Assembly (NCBI GenBank): GCA_012744275.1 | Contig: JAAYIE010000008.1 | Location: forward strand, 1 to 64,000 | Reading direction: 5' to 3' | Origin: Desulfobulbaceae bacterium | Lineage (GTDB): Bacteria; Desulfobacterota; Desulfobulbia; Desulfobulbales; Desulfobulbaceae | DNA length: 64,000 bases | Shown: one piece after another, positions 58,235 through 64,000 of the stretch | How the letters are laid out: each line of letters opens with the position of its first letter | Numbering within the stretch: position 1 is the stretch's first letter | The notes under the pieces: generated by a model | Database searches by the model: none | What the model was told of the DNA's origin: nothing | What the model saw: only the letters and a program-made list of their open reading frames with translations | Program-made: the position numbers and the translations under genes

Positions 58235-59997
58235 GCCGCATCCGCACTTTCTCCCTTGCTATCCTGTTGATCTTTCTGACTCTCTGGCTGGGAGCCTGTC
58301 AGCCCGTGGCAAATACCGCCCGAATTACAGCCAATGAGCCCAAAAGCCTTTCCCAGCAACTTGGCCAGGCAGGAGCTGTGGATACCGATTTTGCCTGTTC
58401 CTATTTCTACTTCCTGTGGGGGCGTAATGCCGAACTGCGGCTGCAGTTTGACGAGGCGCTGGAGGCCTACGAGAAGGCGGTTATCTGTGATGACAAGGCC
58501 ACTTACGCCCAGGACAAAGTGCCCATGCTGCTGCTCCGGCTGGATCGTGCCGCAGAGGCAGCCCAGTGGCTTGACCAGTATCTCACCAAAAATCCGGATA
58601 ATGTGAACATGCGCATGCTCTATGCCCGTATCCTCCTGGGACAGCAGAACACAGATGCAGCGCTACAGCAATACCAGCACATTCTCGAAAGCCATCCCGA
58701 CGATCCGGCAATCATCCTGCCGCTTGCGGAAATGTACCTTGCCAGCGGTCATGCCAATCAGGCCCGCCGCATATTGAACAAAACGCTGGAGCTTGAACCC
58801 CAGTCCTACCAGGCCCATGTCCTTATGGCCCGGCTCCAACGCAACGAAAACAAGATCGAAGAGGCCAAGACCCACTACGGACAGGCCCTGGCGCTGAACT
58901 GGTCTGCCGAATTGCAGAGTGAAGAGGCAGAGCTGTTTGTGCAACAGAAGGACTTTGCCCAGGCGGAAGCCATGTACCGGGATATTATCGACCGGGAGGA
59001 GCAGAACGAAAATGCCTACCTCGGCCTGATCCGCCTTTTGCTGCAACAGGAAAAGGACGATATTGCCCTGCAGGAGCTGCACAACCTGCGCCAAGTAGCG
59101 GACAAACCCCTGTGGGTGGATATCGCCATCGCCAGGCTGTATATCAAGCAGCATAAATATCAAGAGGGGCGTATTCTGCTGGAGCAGATGCTCAACCGCG
59201 ACAACGTCAGCGAGGCCCGCTATTTGCTCGCACTGCTGCTGCAACAGGAAAAAAAATATGAAGAGGCTCTGCGGCAGGTACGGCTGATTGATAACAGGGC
59301 GCCGGAATACGCAGATGCCCTCGGCCTCATGGTCAGCCTTTACAAGGAACTCAACCGGGTAGATGATGCGGTACTGTTTCTGGAGCGCAACATTGCCAGC
59401 CCCATCACCAGGCATCCTGCCATGTATCCGCTCCTGGCCTCGTTACATGATAGCCAGGCCCGCCCTACCATGGGCCGCAGGGTGCTTGAACAAGGCATCG
59501 CGCATTATCCCGAAGATGAAGATCTTCTCTACGCCTACGGTCTTTTTCTGGAAGAAAAGGGACAGCATGCCGCAGCCCTGTCCGCCATGGAAAAACTTGT
59601 GGCCATCAACCCACAAAACGCCGCGGCCCTGAACTTTGTCGGCTATAGCTGGGCCGAAAAAAATATCAACCTGGAAAAAGCCTTGGATTATTTGCTCCAG
59701 GCCACCGGTCTCAAACCGGACAACGGCTATATCCGTGACAGTCTCGGCTGGGTCCTATACAAGCTGGGCAGACTGGACGAAGCCATAAGCGAACTGGAAA
59801 AGGCCAGCCAACAGACGCAGGAAGACCTGGCTATCCAAGAACATCTGGCCGAAGTGTATCTTGCCGCGGGTAAACGCGAGGCTGCCCTGACCGTCTACAA
59901 ACAGCTGCTCAGAGCCTACATTGACAGCCAAAACGATACTGCGCGCCAAAAGGTGCTGGAGCTCATCTATTCCATCGAACAGCAAGAAACCCCATGA
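58219..59997 (+). CDS. TPR-repeat lipoprotein
   Basis: Lipobox LGAC; many TPR units across 592 aa. Confidence 0.9.
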   Translation: MSTIMSRIRTFSLAILLIFLTLWLGACQPVANTARITANEPKSLSQQLGQAGAVDTDFACSYFYFLWGRNAELRLQFDEALEAYEKAVICDDKATYAQDKVPMLLLRLDRAAEAAQWLDQYLTKNPDNVNMRMLYARILLGQQNTDAALQQYQHILESHPDDPAIILPLAEMYLASGHANQARRILNKTLELEPQSYQAHVLMARLQRNENKIEEAKTHYGQALALNWSAELQSEEAELFVQQKDFAQAEAMYRDIIDREEQNENAYLGLIRLLLQQEKDDIALQELHNLRQVADKPLWVDIAIARLYIKQHKYQEGRILLEQMLNRDNVSEARYLLALLLQQEKKYEEALRQVRLIDNRAPEYADALGLMVSLYKELNRVDDAVLFLERNIASPITRHPAMYPLLASLHDSQARPTMGRRVLEQGIAHYPEDEDLLYAYGLFLEEKGQHAAALSAMEKLVAINPQNAAALNFVGYSWAEKNINLEKALDYLLQATGLKPDNGYIRDSLGWVLYKLGRLDEAISELEKASQQTQEDLAIQEHLAEVYLAAGKREAALTVYKQLLRAYIDSQNDTARQKVLELIYSIEQQETP

Positions 59998-60812
59998 AAT
60001 CCTTCCTTTTCCGGTGTCTGACCAAATACTTGCCATACGCCCTGCTGCTCACCCTGTTGACCGCCTGCAGTGGAATACAACTCCCTAAAACCAGTCCACT
60101 GCCCGAGCTTGAGCAACGACAGGCGCTCGCACGTCTTAAGGCCCTCGTCAATGAACCACAGCCGCCCTCGGTGGAAACAAGCTATGATCTTTCCTGGGAT
60201 ATCCTGGGTCAAAGCGGGCGGATGGAGGCTCTACTGCAGATAGATGAGCCGGATCAGCTACGTTTCAGTACCTTCGATCCACTTGGCCGAACTCTGTACT
60301 TGGCAGTATCCGACGGCAAACTCTTCACTGTGGTGGACAATCGGGGGGCTGTGGTGCGCCGTGGCCAGATCGATGGTGCTTCCTGGCGCTCTCTTGTGCC
60401 GGAGCCTCTTGGCCTGGAAGATATGGGGCCGCTTCTTGCCGGCCGAATTGGCCCCGTAGCTTCGGGCTTGGTCAAGGCCTCGCAGAATCCGGAACAGACC
60501 GGCTACTGGTTTGTCTGGAAGGATGGTCGCGAGCTGACCCACCATGTGCTGCTGGATCGGGCGCAGGGACTTGTTGCCAGGCACCTGCTTTTAGATAAAA
60601 ACGGCAAGATCCTGCTGGATGTCGTGTACCTAAGCTATGACCAAGATCGGGAAACCGGTTATTTTTGGCCTAAAAACACAGAGGTGAGCGGCAGCCTCGT
60701 TAAGGGAAAACTGGTTCTGGAACGAAGCGGCCCACTCTCTTTTGATCCTTTGCCGGTCTCGGTTTTTTATCTGGACATACCGCCGCATTTCAAAGTGGAG
60801 CAGCTCCGCTGA
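59994..60812 (+). CDS. LolB/DUF4292-like outer-membrane lipoprotein
   Basis: Lipobox LTAC; LolB-like fold pattern; overlaps TPR gene. Confidence 0.65.
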   Translation: MKSFLFRCLTKYLPYALLLTLLTACSGIQLPKTSPLPELEQRQALARLKALVNEPQPPSVETSYDLSWDILGQSGRMEALLQIDEPDQLRFSTFDPLGRTLYLAVSDGKLFTVVDNRGAVVRRGQIDGASWRSLVPEPLGLEDMGPLLAGRIGPVASGLVKASQNPEQTGYWFVWKDGRELTHHVLLDRAQGLVARHLLLDKNGKILLDVVYLSYDQDRETGYFWPKNTEVSGSLVKGKLVLERSGPLSFDPLPVSVFYLDIPPHFKVEQLR

Positions 60813-60851
60813 CAGCAGTCCGAAGCAGGATCAAGTGTAAGTATTATCAAG

Positions 60852-60886
60852 GAGCCTTGGGACAGACCGCATCCCTGGGCTTTTGT
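60852..60886. terminator. Putative terminator between convergent genes
   Basis: AGCCTTGGGA...TCCCTGGGCT then TTTTGT. Confidence 0.5.
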
Positions 60887-60888
60887 CT

Positions 60889-62814
60889 TCAAGTTTTGCG
60901 CAGTACCCGTTTATCCCCAATACGTAGAGTGAGCTTAATACGATCGAAGTATTCTAGAAGTGGGATGGAAAATTTACGAGTTAGACCGGTTAAGTCCTTG
61001 AAGGCCGGGGTATCGATTTCTCCCTGCTCCTTCAGTACAGCAACAAGCTGCTCCTGCATGGTGTCCAAAACATTCCTGTGAAAAAGCAGGCTGTCATTCA
61101 CCCGCACCAGCACACCTCTGGCAGTGAGCAACTCAAGCATCTGCAGACTCTGTTTTTCTGGAACATCTGGAAAAAGTGCCAAGGCATCCTTCAGATTAGG
61201 AGGGGTCAGGCCGGCTTTCAGGTAGATTCCCTCAAGCTTTTGTTCCATGGCCGCTTCATCCACCTGCAGCCGTACCACATGCCCGCTGAGGCGTACCTCG
61301 CCTCCCTCCTGGACCACTTCTCCTTTTTTACCCAGAACACTAAGTTGGTGCATAAGCAGACGCGCGTCCACTGCCGGTCGAATCTGGCTGCGCAGTTCTT
61401 CCCTTCCCATACCGTTTTTAAGGGGATTTCTCCGATGAAACGCTGCCAAAGCTGCAAGGATGCGTTCCTGGACAAGCCGGGTTACAGATGCGGCCAGCAT
61501 ACGTTGGGTGTCACTGTCCACCACTACTACTGCACCGGTTGAAATCGGATGTTGCAGCAGCCTCTGTAGGCGTTTGCCGTAGTTGCCGCTACGGGCTGCC
61601 AGCTGCACTATGTCCAGGCCATGCAAACCACTTTCCTCAAGAAGTTGCAGAACAATCGCTTCCTGCTCCTCTCCGGCATACACAGCCAAAGCCTGGGCTG
61701 CCTTGGCGCAGTCCGCCTCGCTTAAGCGCTTCCGTTTCCTGGGCGCAATACTGAGCAGGCGACCGCCGCCGATAGTTGCAGCAGGCGAATAGCTGCGCAC
61801 CACAAAACGGTCACCCGGCCAGGCCGCTGCTTTGTGCTGAAGAATGAGCTGGGCATAGCCTTGCTCGCCGGGCGCCAGCGCATCTGCCTGCAACAGTGAA
61901 ACCCGGCCAGTAATCTCACGTGTACCCACATGTACCCGCACCTGACTGCGATGCTTTAATGGCTTGGTAGCAGAGGCCAACACCTGCAGTTCCACATCGA
62001 AGATACCCGAAGCCACCATGGCACCTGGGCTGGCAGCCATATCACCCCGATTAATCTGCTCTTTTTCAACCCCCTGCAGGTTGATGGCGGTGCGATGGCC
62101 GGCCTCAACCAGCTTCTCCTCTTGGCCGTGCACCTGCATGCCCCGAATTTTTGCGGTTAACCCGCCGGGATAAAAAGTGAGATCAGCCCCGGTCTCAATG
62201 CGACCGCTTAGTGCGGTACCAGTAATAATAGTGCCAAATCCTTTCATGGAAAATACCCGGTCAACGGGCAGGCGGAAGGGGCCAAACTCATCCTGGCGCG
62301 GCAGTGCCGCCACCTTGGCGGCAAGGGCGCTGCGCACTGCATCCATACCCTCACCACTGATAGAGTCCACCGTCAGCACCGGTGCTGCTGCAAGAAAACT
62401 GTCGGCAAAAAACTCGCGCAGCTCCTCCTCCACCATCTCCAACCAGTCGGGTTCCACCAGATCCTTTTTGGTCACCACAATAATTCCGTCGCGTACCCCC
62501 AGCAGGCGGCAGATCTCAAAATGCTCCTCAGTCTGGGGCATAATACCCTCATCTGCAGCTACAATAAAGGCCACCAAATCCATCCCCGCTGCCCCGGCCA
62601 CCATGTTGCGGACGAATTTTTCATGACCGGGCACATCCACAATCCCCAGCCGCTGACCACCTGGCAGATCAACACTGGCGAAACCGAGCTCAATGGTGAT
62701 GCCGCGCTCCTTCTCTTCCTTGAGCCGATCGCAGTCCATTCCGGTCAGTGCCCGGATAAAGCTGGTTTTACCATGATCCACATGCCCAGCTGTGCCAAGA
62801 ATTATTGCTCGCAT
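60889..62814 (-). CDS. selB: Selenocysteine-specific elongation factor SelB
   Basis: ILGTAGHVDHGKTSFIRALTGMDCDRLKEEKERGITIELGFA, DVPGHEKFVRNMVAGAAG, winged-helix C-terminus. Confidence 0.95.
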   Translation of the reverse strand: MRAIILGTAGHVDHGKTSFIRALTGMDCDRLKEEKERGITIELGFASVDLPGGQRLGIVDVPGHEKFVRNMVAGAAGMDLVAFIVAADEGIMPQTEEHFEICRLLGVRDGIIVVTKKDLVEPDWLEMVEEELREFFADSFLAAAPVLTVDSISGEGMDAVRSALAAKVAALPRQDEFGPFRLPVDRVFSMKGFGTIITGTALSGRIETGADLTFYPGGLTAKIRGMQVHGQEEKLVEAGHRTAINLQGVEKEQINRGDMAASPGAMVASGIFDVELQVLASATKPLKHRSQVRVHVGTREITGRVSLLQADALAPGEQGYAQLILQHKAAAWPGDRFVVRSYSPAATIGGGRLLSIAPRKRKRLSEADCAKAAQALAVYAGEEQEAIVLQLLEESGLHGLDIVQLAARSGNYGKRLQRLLQHPISTGAVVVVDSDTQRMLAASVTRLVQERILAALAAFHRRNPLKNGMGREELRSQIRPAVDARLLMHQLSVLGKKGEVVQEGGEVRLSGHVVRLQVDEAAMEQKLEGIYLKAGLTPPNLKDALALFPDVPEKQSLQMLELLTARGVLVRVNDSLLFHRNVLDTMQEQLVAVLKEQGEIDTPAFKDLTGLTRKFSIPLLEYFDRIKLTLRIGDKRVLRKT

Positions 62815-62863
62815 GGGGTTTCCTCCCGTCTTGAGTCATTTAATACAACAGACAATCTGTGCA

Positions 62864-62904
62864 AAAAGAAAACCGGAAGGGAAATGCATCCAGTTCCGGT
62901 TTCC
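62864..62904 (-). terminator. Terminator downstream of MBL-fold gene
   Basis: Reverse strand GGAAACCGGAA...TTCCGGTTTTC then TTTTTG. Confidence 0.75.
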
Positions 62905-62930
62905 AAATCACGCTCATCAAGAGGAGCTGA

Positions 62931-63557
62931 TTACAGGTAGGGGTTGGTTCTTGCCTCCTGACCAATAGTGGACTGCAGGCCGCCATAGCCATGACCGGGC
63001 CAGACGATGGTGTCTGCCGGCAAGGTCAAAAGCTTGGTGCGAACGCTGTCAATAAGCTGCTGCATGGAACCCTTGGGAAAATCTGTGCGCCCCACAGCGC
63101 CAACAAAAAGAGTGTCGCCGGTAAAGCAGTGTGGTGCACTGTAAAGGCTCATGCATCCGGGGGTGTGGCCTGGCGTGTGGAGTACCTGCAGTTGTTCCTC
63201 GCCGATGGCAATGGTATCACCATCCCGCACCGCCACATCCGCAGGCGGCGACTCGGGCAGACCAAGTCCGGAAAAATAACGTTTTATAGCAGAGTCGCCA
63301 AAATAGGCAATGTCCGCCTCGTGCATGACGATTTTAGCACCAGTGGCCTTTTGCACCGCGCCATTGCCGCAGACATGATCCAGATGACCATGGGTATTGA
63401 TAATATATTTGGCCTTTAGTCTTTTTTCCTGCAGACTGGCCAGGATACGGTCTTCATCTCCACCCGGATCGATTATAGCTGCCTCACTGGTTTTTTCGCA
63501 TGAAACAATGTAGCAGCAAACACCCATCATTCCGACAACGAGTTGTTGCACGTGCAT
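62931..63557 (-). CDS. MBL-fold metallohydrolase (glyoxalase II-like)
   Basis: NTHGHLDHVCGN, HTPGHTPGCMSLY, FTGDTLFVGAVGRTDFP; start placed at MHVQQLVVGMMG. Confidence 0.92.
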   Translation of the reverse strand: MHVQQLVVGMMGVCCYIVSCEKTSEAAIIDPGGDEDRILASLQEKRLKAKYIINTHGHLDHVCGNGAVQKATGAKIVMHEADIAYFGDSAIKRYFSGLGLPESPPADVAVRDGDTIAIGEEQLQVLHTPGHTPGCMSLYSAPHCFTGDTLFVGAVGRTDFPKGSMQQLIDSVRTKLLTLPADTIVWPGHGYGGLQSTIGQEARTNPYL

Positions 63558-63589
63558 GCCGTGTTTTCCTCCTCTGGAAGATCTTTTGT

Positions 63590-63633
63590 GCCAGTCAATC
63601 TGCTCAGCCCCAAGCCTGAGCAGATTGACTGGC
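63590..63633. repeat. Perfect 18-bp inverted repeat between mrp-like and MBL genes
   Basis: GCCAGTCAATCTGCTCAG-CCCCAAGC-CTGAGCAGATTGACTGGC. Confidence 0.9.
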
Positions 63634-63644
63634 AACAACCTTTT

Positions 63645-64000
63645 TTAGCCAAGCCCGCAACCGCCGGAGCTGCAGGCACAGGTACCGGTAAAGGGATTAG
63701 CCAGTGCTGGACCAGGGGGCAGGCGCTGCTCCACTGCGCTGACCACCCCCTGAAAGGCCTTGATTGCCGGGGAATCCACATCAGAGGAAAGATACGGAGC
63801 ACCGCTATCACCGCCGCTGACCACCTGGGGATCCATGGGGATGCTGCCCAGGAAGGGCAGATCAAACTCTTTAGCAGTGCGCTCACCGCCGCCCTTGCTG
63901 AAAATGTCCACGGTTTCATTGCAATGCGGGCAAACAAAGCCGGACATGTTCTCCACCAAACCAACTATGGGCATTTCCACTGCCTTGCAGAAGTTGATGG
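63645..64000 (-). CDS. Mrp/NBP35 family P-loop ATPase, partial (continues beyond window end)
   Basis: VGLVENMSGFVCPHCNETVDIFSKGGGERTAKEFDLPFLGSIPMDP. Confidence 0.9.
   Translation of the reverse strand, partial: INFCKAVEMPIVGLVENMSGFVCPHCNETVDIFSKGGGERTAKEFDLPFLGSIPMDPQVVSGGDSGAPYLSSDVDSPAIKAFQGVVSAVEQRLPPGPALANPFTGTCACSSGGCGLG

Noticed and set aside
1-64000. CRISPR arrays, prophage, integrase or toxin-antitoxin modules
   Set aside because: No direct-repeat/spacer pattern and no integrase, transposase, cas or TA-like genes seen when reading ORFs and gaps.

Overview
This 64 kb window is a gene-dense bacterial chromosome segment. From gene content and family resemblance I infer a Gram-negative anaerobe of the Desulfobacterota (Desulfobulbales-like). 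No prophage, CRISPR array, integron or classical defence island is visible. Most of it is housekeeping: LPS heptose genes (gmhB, waaF), lptD, tsaE, rlmH, rsmB, surE, rnpB followed by ispDF, purU, RNase E/G, two lytic transglycosylases, an SPFH/NfeD pair, an NtrY-like kinase, an Rrf2-DUF4492-cydAB locus, dnaE, a two-subunit molybdopterin oxidoreductase with a TorD chaperone, ffh-rpsP-khpA-rimM-trmD-rplS, rnhB-yraN-pdxA-tmk and selB. There is one tRNA with a CAU anticodon. The most interesting signals lie outside the annotated ORFs. (1) A family of ~125-130 bp imperfect-palindrome repeats has a ~20 bp terminal inverted repeat (approximately ATTCCAGTTCCAGATCAAAG). I found up to 8 copies, most starting at or within 2 nt of a gene's stop codon, including one internally deleted ~65 bp derivative. 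(2) A 33-aa single-helix ORF (37816-37917) lies between cydB and a terminator, is absent from the supplied ORF track, and is a candidate small bd-oxidase subunit. (3) yraN has no canonical start codon, and a GGGG run at the rnhB stop would fuse rnhB to yraN by a -1 shift. (4) Terminator-like leaders precede ffh and dnaE. (5) The ispDF start codon almost touches the rnpB 3' end. All family assignments are from reading the translations; no database search was run.
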